From Thalassolituus sp. UBA674 (lineage in GTDB: Bacteria; Pseudomonadota; Gammaproteobacteria; Pseudomonadales; Oceanobacteraceae), in assembly GCA_002298335.1 (NCBI GenBank), contig DBNK01000037.1:61290-125289 (forward strand): DNA of 64,000 nt, given 5' to 3'. Shown piece after piece: positions 34,253 through 43,012 of the stretch (the first letter of the stretch is position 1; each line of letters starts with the position of its first letter). The position numbers and the translations under genes are program-made. The notes below the pieces were generated by a model that made no database searches, was not told the DNA's origin, and saw nothing but the letters and a program-made list of their open reading frames with translations.

Positions 34253-34708
34253 ATGCAGAAGCTGCAGGTAAAAATACTCAATCCCCGCATCGGTAACGAC
34301 ATCCCCATGCCGCAATACGCCACCGCCGGTTCCGCCGGTCTGGACCTGCGCGCCTGCATTGATTCGGCAATCACCATAGCACCCGGAGAAACCCATCTGA
34401 TTCCTACCGGTCTGGCTATTTATATTGAAGATCCGGGTCTGGCCGGTCTGATTCTGCCGCGCTCAGGTCTGGGCCATAAACACGGTATCGTGCTGGGCAA
34501 TCTGGTTGGCCTGATTGACTCTGATTATCAGGGTGAGCTGATGGTAAGCTGCTGGAACCGTGGCCAGAAAGAATTCACCCTCGAACCCGGCGAACGCCTC
34601 GCCCAGTACGTGCTGGTGCCTGTGGTTCAGGCGTCGTTTGAAATTGTCGACGATTTCACCGAAACCGAACGCGGTGCCGGTGGTTTCGGCCATTCCGGAC
34701 GACAGTAA
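34253..34708 (+). CDS. dut: dUTP diphosphatase
   Basis: 151 residues, exactly the E. coli length. Trimeric beta enzyme hydrolysing dUTP to dUMP. All five motifs are present: AGSAGLDLRA, PRSGLGHKHG, GNLVGLIDSDYQGEL, RLAQYV and the C-terminal ERGAGGFGHSGR P-loop-like tail. AAAGGA precedes the ATG. Confidence 0.98.
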   Translation: MQKLQVKILNPRIGNDIPMPQYATAGSAGLDLRACIDSAITIAPGETHLIPTGLAIYIEDPGLAGLILPRSGLGHKHGIVLGNLVGLIDSDYQGELMVSCWNRGQKEFTLEPGERLAQYVLVPVVQASFEIVDDFTETERGAGGFGHSGRQ

Positions 34709-34823
34709 GCGCCAACTGGCCGACAGCGGCCACTCTGGCAGGTGTTTTAGCGGTCCCCGCCTGCAGGTGCCGAGTGTATGACCCATACTACTCTCTCCAT
34801 AATAACTAACAGCAGGAGGTCTT

Positions 34824-37340
34824 GTGGGGAAAGGTTCCACACCCGGTCTGTCACTGACCGGGCTCAGTCGTCTGTACCTTTGGTTTGCATTACTCATTAT
34901 TGCTGCCGGTCTGCTCGCTCAGCAGATGCAGATCCGCTACTACGCAGACAGCATCATCCATGACGATTACACCGTCCCCCTGGCCCGCCAGCTGGCGTCC
35001 TCCATACAGACCGGGCTGACCCGGGCCCGTACGCTGCAGGACAACATCGCCCGTCACCCTCTGTCGCTGACAGCCCTGAACGAAGCTGACAGTGACTGGG
35101 CCACTCAGATACAGAAGCTGATACCCGGTGCGGTGCGTGCCACCCTGCTGACACCGGAACAGGCCGGCACCCTGCACCAGTCCTACAACTACTCGGTGCA
35201 GGATATGGTGAATAAATCCCTGCGCGGGCAGAACCGGGGGATCGAAGCCACCCGTACCAACGCCGGAATCCGCTACTTCTGTGTCAGCCCGGTTGCAGAC
35301 GGTGAGCGTATCGCCGGTGTGCTTCTGGTGGAATACGGCAGTGGCTGGGAGTCTGCCCTGTGGGAACCCCTGAAAAGCGTTGCTGATCAGGTACGGATTT
35401 ATCAGTCTGTTTCCGGTCCACAAGACCCCGGCCTCAGTCTGTGGAACGTCAACGATGGCAAGGGGACTGGCCAGAGCAATACCCAGACCATCACCCCCTA
35501 CTGGTATCTGACCCTGACCCCGGTTCTGCAGATGTCGGAGATGACCCTGATCTACAGTGCTTATCCCTGGATTGCTGCCCTGATCCTGACCTTTATCACC
35601 CTGTTTCTGCTGCACGGCTTCATTCACTCCCGGGTGCGACGTGATCAGCAGCTGCTTTATCACTATCTGAGTTATGACTTTTCCGGCCCTGAGTCACCTT
35701 CCCCTTTGTTCAAACTGCGGTTGTTCAATGAGCTGGCCGAGCTGATCCGGGGGCTGATCACGCCCACCGCCAGGGCAGAGGCACAAAATGACAGAACACA
35801 TCTCAGCGACGAGTTCTACGCCAGCCTGAATGCTCCCCCGGCTACAAACACTGAGCGTGCGCTGCCCGGCGCCGTGGCAGAATTTCAGGCCAACCAGGAA
35901 GATGACGCAGACACAGACGACCTGCATACTGAACTGAGCCTGGAAGAACCGCCTTCAGCGGAAATTCCGGAACATATCTTCCGCGCCTACGACATCCGCG
36001 GTCTGGTGGCCAACGAGCTGACGCAGGAGTTCACTGTTCTGATCGGCAGGGCATTGGGGGCCGAACTCAAAGCACGCGATCAGCACCGCATTCATCTCGC
36101 CTGGGACGGCCGCCACAGCAGCCCGGCTCTGGCTGATGCATTGCAACAGGGTCTGACCCGCAGCGGCATCAGTGTTAACCGCCTGGGTATGGTACCGGTT
36201 GGCGTACTCTACTTTGCCACCCACCAGAAGGATTGTGACTGCGGAGTGATGATCACCGGTAGCCATAACCCGAAGGAATACAACGGCATCAAGGCCGTCG
36301 TCGGCGGGCTGCCGCTGAGCGCTGCTGAAATTCAGGATCTGAAGCGCCGCATTCAGGAAGATGACTACGCCCCGGAATCATCCGGCATGGTGACCGAAAC
36401 CAGTCTGCTGCCAGAGTATCTGTCACGCATTACCGGTGACCTGACCCTGAACCGCCCGATGACCGTGGTGATCGATGCGGGCAATGGTGTCACCGGCCCC
36501 GTGGCTGAAGACCTGTTCCGCAGCCTTGGCGCAGAAGTGGTGAGCCTGTACTGCGATATCGACGGTGACTTCCCCAACCACCACCCCGACCCGGGCATTG
36601 CCGACAACCTGACGGACCTGTGCCAGACGGTACGGCAGTTCGGAGCGGATCTTGGTCTGGCGTTTGACGGTGATGGCGACCGGGTGGCCGTGGTCGACAA
36701 TCAGGGGAACATTGTCTCCCCGGACCATATTCTGATGCTGCTGATCGAAGACATTCTGCCGCGTAATCCAGGGCGGGATGTCGTTTTTGATGTGAAGTCG
36801 TCCCGTTACCTATCGTCCTTCATTTCCCGCATTGGCGGACGCCCGACCCTGTGGAAAACCGGCCACTCGCTGATGAAGCAGAAAATGCATGAACTGAACG
36901 CCGTGGTCGGCGGTGAATACAGTGGCCACTTCTACATCGGTGACCGCTGGTACGGCTTCGACGACGGTCTCTACAACGGCGCGCGCCTGCTGGAAATTCT
37001 CTCCATCCGCCATAACAGCACAGTGGCCGACGTCTTCAGTGGCTTCCCCGCTGATGTCAGTACCGGTGAGATCACCTTAACCGTGGGCGAAGAGCGTAAA
37101 TTCCCGCTGATTCAGGCCCTGAGTCAGGATAAGACTCTGACTGCCGACGCCCGGGTCACCCGTATTGATGGTCTGCGCATCGAATATCCGGACGGCTGGG
37201 GTCTGGTGCGGGCCTCCAACACCACGCCGAAACTGACCCTGCGTTTTGCCGGTAACAACGAAGCCACCGTCGAGCGCATTCAGTCCGGTTTCCGCGCGGC
37301 TCTGCAGCGCGAAGCGCCGGATCTGGAACTGTCTTTCTGA
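34824..37340 (+). CDS. algC: Phosphomannomutase/phosphoglucomutase AlgC with N-terminal membrane sensor-like domain
   Basis: 838 residues. Interconverts mannose/glucose 6- and 1-phosphates for exopolysaccharide and LPS precursors. Residues about 382-838 are the mutase: FRAYDIRG, phosphoserine Ser480 in TGSHNP, metal site DGDGDR from Asp615, GGEYSGH and the C-terminal substrate loop RASNTTPKL. In front lie two membrane helices (about 14-31 and 248-268) bracketing a periplasmic region of about 210 residues, then an acidic linker. The start is GTG with GGAGG upstream. The classical Pseudomonas AlgC entry is only the mutase part; longer forms with this extension are known. Confidence 0.93.
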   Translation: MGKGSTPGLSLTGLSRLYLWFALLIIAAGLLAQQMQIRYYADSIIHDDYTVPLARQLASSIQTGLTRARTLQDNIARHPLSLTALNEADSDWATQIQKLIPGAVRATLLTPEQAGTLHQSYNYSVQDMVNKSLRGQNRGIEATRTNAGIRYFCVSPVADGERIAGVLLVEYGSGWESALWEPLKSVADQVRIYQSVSGPQDPGLSLWNVNDGKGTGQSNTQTITPYWYLTLTPVLQMSEMTLIYSAYPWIAALILTFITLFLLHGFIHSRVRRDQQLLYHYLSYDFSGPESPSPLFKLRLFNELAELIRGLITPTARAEAQNDRTHLSDEFYASLNAPPATNTERALPGAVAEFQANQEDDADTDDLHTELSLEEPPSAEIPEHIFRAYDIRGLVANELTQEFTVLIGRALGAELKARDQHRIHLAWDGRHSSPALADALQQGLTRSGISVNRLGMVPVGVLYFATHQKDCDCGVMITGSHNPKEYNGIKAVVGGLPLSAAEIQDLKRRIQEDDYAPESSGMVTETSLLPEYLSRITGDLTLNRPMTVVIDAGNGVTGPVAEDLFRSLGAEVVSLYCDIDGDFPNHHPDPGIADNLTDLCQTVRQFGADLGLAFDGDGDRVAVVDNQGNIVSPDHILMLLIEDILPRNPGRDVVFDVKSSRYLSSFISRIGGRPTLWKTGHSLMKQKMHELNAVVGGEYSGHFYIGDRWYGFDDGLYNGARLLEILSIRHNSTVADVFSGFPADVSTGEITLTVGEERKFPLIQALSQDKTLTADARVTRIDGLRIEYPDGWGLVRASNTTPKLTLRFAGNNEATVERIQSGFRAALQREAPDLELSF

Positions 37341-37427
37341 AAACGGATACCCGGCGCGCCATAGCAGGCGGCGCCGGGATCGGGCTATAATCGCGCCCAG
37401 TTCTTATTCCAAGGTCAAGGAATCCGC

Positions 37428-38351
37428 ATGCCTCTGACACGTGACAGTGCCCTTAATACAGCCAAGGTTCTGAGTGAGGCCCTGCCCTATCTGCAGCGCT
37501 TTGTCGGCAAAACCATCGTCGTAAAATACGGCGGTAACGCCATGATCGATGAAACTCTGAAGAAGAGTTTTGCGCGCGACATGGTGATGCTCAAACTGGT
37601 GGGTATTAACCCGATTGTGGTACATGGTGGCGGTCCACAGATCGGCAACCTGCTGGAAAAGCTCAAAATAGAAAGCCATTTCGTCAACGGTATGCGGGTC
37701 ACAACATCCGAAACCATGGACGTGGTGGAAATGGTCCTCGGCGGTCTGGTGAACAAAGACATCGTCAATCTGATCAACCAGAACGGCGGTAAAGCCATTG
37801 GTCTGACCGGTAAAGACGGCCAGCTGCTGCACGCCCGCAAGCTGCACATCACCCATAAGTCACCGGAGCTGTCAAAGCCGGAGATCATTGATATCGGCCA
37901 CGTCGGTGAAGTCTCGCACATCAACACCTCCGTACTGGATATGCTGACCAACAGTGACTTCATCCCGGTGATCGCACCGATTGGTGTGGGGGATGACGGT
38001 GCTTCGTACAACATCAACGCTGACCTGGTTGCCGGTAAAGTGGCGGAAGTGCTGCGCGCCGAAAAACTCATCCTGCTGACCAACATCGCCGGTCTGATGG
38101 ATAAAGAGGGTAAAGTGCTGACCGGTCTGAGCACGCAACAGGTGGATGACCTGATTGCTGACGGCACCATCTATGGTGGTATGCTGCCAAAAATTCAGTG
38201 CGCGCTTGATGCGGTACACGCCGGTGTAGTCAGCGCCCACATCATCGATGGACGGGTTGCCCACTCGACCCTGCTGGAACTCTTTACGGATGTTGGTGTG
38301 GGTACCCTGATCACCAACCGCCGCATGGCCAAACCTCAGGAGCAGGCATGA
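37428..38351 (+). CDS. argB: Acetylglutamate kinase
   Basis: 307 residues. Phosphorylates N-acetylglutamate in arginine synthesis. Visible: an N-terminal mobile helix (LNTAKVLSEALPYLQRF) typical of arginine-inhibited hexameric enzymes, KYGGNAM nucleotide loop, VHGGGPQIG, and NINADLVAGKVAEVL. A TATAAT lies at 37386-37391, about 40 bases before the ATG, and AAGGAA is the ribosome site. Overlaps slmA by four bases (ATGA). Confidence 0.97.
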   Translation: MPLTRDSALNTAKVLSEALPYLQRFVGKTIVVKYGGNAMIDETLKKSFARDMVMLKLVGINPIVVHGGGPQIGNLLEKLKIESHFVNGMRVTTSETMDVVEMVLGGLVNKDIVNLINQNGGKAIGLTGKDGQLLHARKLHITHKSPELSKPEIIDIGHVGEVSHINTSVLDMLTNSDFIPVIAPIGVGDDGASYNINADLVAGKVAEVLRAEKLILLTNIAGLMDKEGKVLTGLSTQQVDDLIADGTIYGGMLPKIQCALDAVHAGVVSAHIIDGRVAHSTLLELFTDVGVGTLITNRRMAKPQEQA

Positions 38352-38965
38352 GCGGCACTGAGGAAAAGATAAGCCGCCGCGATCAGATTCTGCAGGCTCT
38401 GGCACACATGCTGGAGAGTAACCCGGGCGGGCGCATCACCACGGCCGGACTGGCGAAGGAAGTCGGCGTATCTGAAGCCGCGCTGTACCGCCACTTTCCG
38501 TCTAAAGCACGGATGTACGAAGGCCTGATCAGTTTTATTGAAGACACTATTTTCAGCCGCGTGAGCATGATTCTGCGGGATATTCCGGAAGCGGAAGTCC
38601 GCTGCGAGAAAATGCTGACCCTGATCCTCACCTTCGCAGAAAAAAACCCGGGCATGTGCCGCCTGCTCTCGGGTGATGCTCTGTCCGGTGAAACTGAGCG
38701 CCTGCGTCAGCGCATCCAGCAGGTGTTCGAGCGCATTGAGACCCAGCTCAAACAGATTCTGCGTGAGGCTGAACTGCGTGAAGACAAGCACGCCGCCAAC
38801 CACAATGTGAGTGCACTGGCGAACCTGCTGACCGCTGTGATTGAGGGGCGTATCCGTCAGTACGTGCGCAGTGAATTTGCTGACCGCCCGACCCATTACT
38901 GGGATCAGCAGTGGCAGTTGCTGGGGCGTGTTATTCTGGAAGAAAAAAGTCTGGCCATGCCGTAA
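38348..38965 (+). CDS. slmA: Nucleoid occlusion factor SlmA
   Basis: 205 residues. TetR-fold DNA-binding protein that blocks FtsZ assembly over the nucleoid. Starts SRRDQILQALAHML, HTH in ITTAGLAKEVGVSEAALYRHFPSKARMYEGLI, and the C-terminal IRQYVRSEF DRPTHYWDQQW layout of SlmA rather than a ligand-binding TetR. Located beside argB/dut/pyrE, its normal neighbourhood. A strong hairpin follows the stop. Confidence 0.95.
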   Translation: MSGTEEKISRRDQILQALAHMLESNPGGRITTAGLAKEVGVSEAALYRHFPSKARMYEGLISFIEDTIFSRVSMILRDIPEAEVRCEKMLTLILTFAEKNPGMCRLLSGDALSGETERLRQRIQQVFERIETQLKQILREAELREDKHAANHNVSALANLLTAVIEGRIRQYVRSEFADRPTHYWDQQWQLLGRVILEEKSLAMP

Positions 38966-38971
38966 GGCTGC

Positions 38972-39005
38972 CTGCCGTCATGAGCTCATCATGACGGCAG
39001 GGTTA
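38972..39005. terminator. Hairpin between slmA and the convergent DUF4124 gene
   Basis: CTGCCGTCATGA (38972-38983), loop GCTCA, TCATGACGGCAG (38989-39000): 12-bp perfect stem, followed by GGTTATTCTT with only a weak T tract. Probably terminates both convergent genes. Confidence 0.65.
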
Positions 39006-39008
39006 TTC

Positions 39009-39704
39009 TTAGTGGTCAGCGGGTGGCGCCTCAGGAACCAACCGCTCATCCACAGGCAGACGCTCCGGATCCACGGCCTCGGGCAGTACGCCGGGTTCAT
39101 AGACCTTCAGAACACGGAAACGGAAAAAGAGCGTTTCAAAGTCCTGCCTGAGCTGCACGATACCTTCTTCGCGCTGAGCAATACCGGCGCCAATATCATC
39201 AAGTCCGCGCTGCAGGCGCTGAATATCCACAGTCAGAGAATCCGGTACGGCCTGACCATTACGCTCATAGCCTGCAGCACGCTCCTGCTGCTGCTCCAGC
39301 TTGCTGCGCAGATCCTGCTGCAATAATGTCTGCTGAGTGATCTGCGATTCCAGGTCGTCCAGCTTACGCTTCAGCGCCCGCTCAATATCTGCGATGGTGG
39401 CATACTGACGCAGGATATCCATGTCGGCCTTACGACGACGCTCAATACGCTCTTCCAGCGCTTTCTGTTCGGCTTCCTTACGTTCGCGCTCGGCAATTTC
39501 GGCCGCGGTCAGCTCACGGGGCACCACATCAATCACCATGCCACGGTTATTGAGCACCTCATATCCCAGAGGCGCCAGTTCAGCGGGCACATAGTCTTTG
39601 ATGACCACGCGGCCATCCACGCGGAACCGGTACAGGTTACCGGCAGCAAGTGCCGTCGTACTGAACGACAGCAACAGACAGGTGCAGATCAGAGCTCTGA
39701 ACAT
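39009..39704 (-). CDS. DUF4124-type exported coiled-coil protein
   Basis: 231 residues. Sec signal peptide (MFRALICTCLLLSFSTTALA), then a small beta domain with NLYRFRVDGRVVIKDYVP typical of DUF4124, then a long charged coiled coil at about 65-190 (ERERKEAEQKALEERIERRR, LLQQDLRSKLEQQQERA) and an acidic Pro-rich tail. GTG at 39707 and ATG at 39704 are both possible; GGAGG upstream suits either. Lies 15 bases after pyrE, so cotranscribed. Function unknown, presumably periplasmic. Confidence 0.72.
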   Translation of the reverse strand: MFRALICTCLLLSFSTTALAAGNLYRFRVDGRVVIKDYVPAELAPLGYEVLNNRGMVIDVVPRELTAAEIAERERKEAEQKALEERIERRRKADMDILRQYATIADIERALKRKLDDLESQITQQTLLQQDLRSKLEQQQERAAGYERNGQAVPDSLTVDIQRLQRGLDDIGAGIAQREEGIVQLRQDFETLFFRFRVLKVYEPGVLPEAVDPERLPVDERLVPEAPPADH

Positions 39705-39719
39705 CACACCCGGCCTCCG

Positions 39720-40367
39720 TCAGGCAATGCCATACTGGTCGCGGTAGCGGCTGATGGCCTCAGCATGCACGCTCAGCTGCGGATCACCAGCAACATAATC
39801 AAGCACCTGATTCAGGCCCACGATGCTGACGACTTTTATGCCGAAATCACGTTCCACTTCCTGAATAGCCGACAGCTCGCCCTGACCCCGCTCCTGACGG
39901 TCCAGTGCAATCAGGGCCGCAGCCGCCGTTGCGTGGGGTTGCTGAGCAATGATGTCCATCACTTCACGGATGGCGGTACCGGCGGTGATCACGTCGTCGA
40001 CAATCAGGATGCGGCCTTCCAGCGGAGCCCCGACCAGATTGCCACCTTCACCGTGTGTCTTCGCCTCCTTGCGATTAAAGGTATAAGGTATATCCTTTTT
40101 ATAATGCTCTGCTAATGCGATGGACAGAGCCGCCGAGAGAGGAATACCTTTGTACGCCGGACCAAAAACAACATCATATTCCACACCGGAGTCTTCCAGT
40201 GCAGCCGCATAGAACTGCCCCAGCCGGGCCAATGCCGAGCCGGAATTAAACAGACCTGCATTGAAAAAATAAGGACTGATCCGCCCGGATTTGAGAGTGA
40301 ATTCGCCAAAACGCAACACGCCGAGACTGATGGCAAATTCGATAAATTTTTTCTGATATTCCTGCAT
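39720..40367 (-). CDS. pyrE: Orotate phosphoribosyltransferase
   Basis: 215 residues (E. coli 213). Makes orotidine 5'-monophosphate from orotate and PRPP. Visible: FTLKSGRISPYFFN orotate loop, FGPAYKGIPL, flexible loop with NRKEAKTHGEGG, and PRPP motif ILIVDDVITAGTA. Divergent from crc with a 102-base shared spacer. Confidence 0.98.
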   Translation of the reverse strand: MQEYQKKFIEFAISLGVLRFGEFTLKSGRISPYFFNAGLFNSGSALARLGQFYAAALEDSGVEYDVVFGPAYKGIPLSAALSIALAEHYKKDIPYTFNRKEAKTHGEGGNLVGAPLEGRILIVDDVITAGTAIREVMDIIAQQPHATAAAALIALDRQERGQGELSAIQEVERDFGIKVVSIVGLNQVLDYVAGDPQLSVHAEAISRYRDQYGIA

Positions 40368-40469
40368 GTAACCTGCTCCGGTGGATCATTTAACACCTGA
40401 GCAATCACAGGTTTTCCCGGTGACTTCAGGATATTGTATGATACACACTTCTATAATGCGGAACCACGT

Positions 40470-41246
40470 ATGAGGATTCTCAACTTACATGTCGACGGGC
40501 TCGAACAGGCAGTAAAAAACGGCCTGTATACATGGCTTAACACCCTCGAGGTGGACGTGGTAGCCATTCAGAATCTGAAGGCCAAAGAATACCAGTTGTC
40601 GGACGCCGTCGTGTACCCCGACGGTTTCAACGCGTATTTTTTTGATGCCGAAGCCGATCATTACAGCGGCGTTGCCATTCTGACCCGGGACATGCCCAAA
40701 GCCATCATGACCGGCATTGCCGACCCCAAATGGGATCTGCAGGGCCGTCTGATTCAGGCTGACTTTGAACGTTATTCCGTCGCCTCCGTTCTGTTTCCCG
40801 GCGTCGACGAACACAATACGCTTGAGGACAAACTCGCCTTCCAGAAAGCCTTTGCCGATCACCTGGAAAAAACCCGGCGCAAACGCCGCGAGTTTATTTT
40901 CTGCGGCAACTTTGAAGCCGCCCACAAAACCGTGGACGTACAGAACTGGGAAGACGAACAGGAAACCCCTGGGTTCCTGCCTGGCGAACGCGCCTGGTTC
41001 GATAAGATCACCGGCCCGATCGGCTTTACCGATGCGTTCCGCGAAGCCAACTTCGGCGAGAATCAGTTTACCTGGTGGCCGGATACCGAAAGCGCCCGCC
41101 GCGATCAGAATGGCTGGCGCAAGGATCTGCAGATCTGCACGCCGGGCCTGCGCCAGTATGTGGTTGAAGCACGGATTGAGAAGGTCCCTCAGTTCGGGCT
41201 GCATGCTGCAGTGATGATTGAATACGAACTGGATGAAGACGAGTGA
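40470..41246 (+). CDS. crc: Crc-type catabolite repression control protein (degenerate exonuclease III fold)
   Basis: 258 residues. Member of the endonuclease/exonuclease/phosphatase fold, closest in layout to Pseudomonas Crc, which works with Hfq to repress translation of catabolic mRNAs. Shared landmarks: MRILNLHVDGLEQAVKNGL, KTRRKRREFIFCGNFEAAHK, PGFLPGERAWFDKITG, NQFTWWPD and TPGLRQYV. Exonuclease III catalytic residues are missing: the LQETK-type Glu is replaced (IQNLKA) and the final SDH is GLH. Position between pyrE and rph is as in Pseudomonas. ATG at 40470; a TTG-led extension to 40434 is unlikely. Confidence 0.85.
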   Translation: MRILNLHVDGLEQAVKNGLYTWLNTLEVDVVAIQNLKAKEYQLSDAVVYPDGFNAYFFDAEADHYSGVAILTRDMPKAIMTGIADPKWDLQGRLIQADFERYSVASVLFPGVDEHNTLEDKLAFQKAFADHLEKTRRKRREFIFCGNFEAAHKTVDVQNWEDEQETPGFLPGERAWFDKITGPIGFTDAFREANFGENQFTWWPDTESARRDQNGWRKDLQICTPGLRQYVVEARIEKVPQFGLHAAVMIEYELDEDE

Positions 41247-41255
41247 TCGCGGATT

Positions 41256-41294
41256 CCAATAAAAAAGCCGGGCATTGCCCGGCTTTTTTATTGG
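41256..41294. terminator. Bidirectional terminator between crc and rph
   Basis: A 19-bp perfect inverted repeat CCAATAAAAAAGCCGGGCA / TGCCCGGCTTTTTTATTGG with effectively a one-base centre. Confidence 0.93.
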
Positions 41295-41302
41295 TCTGAC
41301 GA

Positions 41303-42019
41303 TCAGCCAGCCAGCGCGGCTTTCTGCGCTGCTGCCAGCTCAACAATGGCTTTATCGGCCAGTGCCAGCATGGCCTTCAGTTCATCACCGGAAAAAGCTT
41401 CGCCTTCCGCTGTTCCCTGAATTTCCACATAACCACCTTTATCCGTCATGATGACGTTGAGGTCGGTCTCAGCGCTGGAGTCTTCGGCGTAATCCAGATC
41501 CAGAACCGCTTCGCCGTTATAGATACCGACGGAAACCGCAGCAATCATCTGCTTCAGTGGTTCACCTTTGACCTTATCCTTGGCTTTCAGCCAGGCAATG
41601 GCATCGGCCATAGCGACACAGGCGCCGGTAATGGACGCCGTACGGGTGCCACCATCGGCCTGGATCACATCACAATCGATGGTGATAGTGTTTTCGCCCA
41701 GGGCCTTAAGATCAATCGCGGCGCGCAGACTGCGGCCGATCAGACGGGAGATTTCCACCGTACGGCCCTGCTGCTTGCCTTTGGCGGCTTCACGGATCAT
41801 GCGCGAACCCGTGGAACGTGGCAGCATGCCGTATTCAGCGGTCACCCAACCCTGACCTTTGCCGCGCAGAAACGGCGGTACGGAAGTATCCACGCTCGCC
41901 GTACAAATCACTTTGGTATCGCCGAATTCCACCAGTACAGAGCCCTCGGCGTGTTTGGTATAGTTGCGGGTAATACGCACGTCACGCAGTTGATCATTGG
42001 CGCGGCCACTTGGTCTCAT
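41303..42019 (-). CDS. rph: Ribonuclease PH
   Basis: 238 residues. Phosphorolytic 3' exoribonuclease that trims tRNA precursors. Starts MRPSGRANDQLRDVRITRNY; contains GSVLVEFGDTKVICTA, GWVTAEYGMLPRST, the RIIGRSLR-type SRLIGRSLRAAID phosphate site, and DCDVIQADGGTRTASITGA. Intact, unlike the frameshifted E. coli K-12 copy. Divergent from yicC. Confidence 0.98.
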   Translation of the reverse strand: MRPSGRANDQLRDVRITRNYTKHAEGSVLVEFGDTKVICTASVDTSVPPFLRGKGQGWVTAEYGMLPRSTGSRMIREAAKGKQQGRTVEISRLIGRSLRAAIDLKALGENTITIDCDVIQADGGTRTASITGACVAMADAIAWLKAKDKVKGEPLKQMIAAVSVGIYNGEAVLDLDYAEDSSAETDLNVIMTDKGGYVEIQGTAEGEAFSGDELKAMLALADKAIVELAAAQKAALAG

Positions 42020-42130
42020 GGGAAATCCTCGGTACGGTTGAACATGTGAATAGGCCGGGCATTATACCGGACATCGCCCGCAGTTTTACCCCACCGCGCC
42101 AATCGCCTCTGCACAATAGAGGAGTTATCT

Positions 42131-42994
42131 ATGGTCCGCAGTATGACCGCCTTTGCCCGACACCCCTGTGAAACAGAACAAGGCACCGCCACCTGGGAGG
42201 TCCGCTCCGTCAACAGCCGCTATCTGGAGCTGCACTTCCGCCTGCCGGATGACTTCCGCGATCTGGAACCTCACCTGCGCGAACACTGCAAAACACTGCT
42301 CAGCCGCGGCAAAGTAGAAATCTTCCTGCGCTTTCAGACCTCGGGCTCAGCCGCTGGGCTGAGTGTTGATCAGGCCTTACTGCAGGCCCTGAAAAAAGCA
42401 TCCGACGAGGTGCAGGCTGTGATGCCGGAGACACCCCCGGCCGACACCCTGACGGTATTGCAGTGGCCCGGCGTACTCATCCGGCGCGCACCGGACTACC
42501 GGGAAGTTCAGGAGACTCTGCTGAGCGCTTTCACTGTCACTCTGCAGCAGTTGCAGCTTGCCAGAGAGCGTGAGGGACAGGCACTTAAAAGCCTGATTAT
42601 GGAGCGTTGTCAGCGGGTCAGTGCACTCAGCCATGAAGCGGATGCGATCATGCCGGTTGCTCTCAGAGCCCAGCGAGACAGCCTGCAGGAGAAGCTCAGC
42701 GAACTGCGCCAGTCACTGGACAGTGAGCGTCTGGAGCAGGAGATGTTACTGCTGGCACAGAAGGCCGACATCGCCGAAGAGTCGGACCGTCTGCGCACAC
42801 ACATCCGCGAGGTCATGGCGATTCTGCAACGCGACGAGCCCATAGGCCGGCGGCTGGATTTTATGATGCAGGAGCTGAACCGGGAGGCAAACACCCTGTC
42901 CAGTAAAGCCCTGCACAACGACCTGACCCGCATCGGTGTGGAGATCAAAGTGCTGATCGAACAGATGCGTGAGCAGGTTCAGAATATTGAATAG
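42131..42994 (+). CDS. yicC: YicC/YloC-family endoribonuclease
   Basis: 287 residues. Starts MVRSMTAFAR and carries EVRSVNSRYLELHFRLP and a DUF1732-type C-terminus (GRRLDFMMQELNREANTLSSK), both hallmarks of the family; E. coli YicC is a metal-dependent endoribonuclease affecting small RNAs. GGAG lies six bases before the ATG. It is divergent from rph as in relatives, but gmk, which often follows, is absent here. Confidence 0.95.
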   Translation: MVRSMTAFARHPCETEQGTATWEVRSVNSRYLELHFRLPDDFRDLEPHLREHCKTLLSRGKVEIFLRFQTSGSAAGLSVDQALLQALKKASDEVQAVMPETPPADTLTVLQWPGVLIRRAPDYREVQETLLSAFTVTLQQLQLAREREGQALKSLIMERCQRVSALSHEADAIMPVALRAQRDSLQEKLSELRQSLDSERLEQEMLLLAQKADIAEESDRLRTHIREVMAILQRDEPIGRRLDFMMQELNREANTLSSKALHNDLTRIGVEIKVLIEQMREQVQNIE

Positions 42995-43012
42995 ACGTCG
43001 TGCGTCCTGCTC

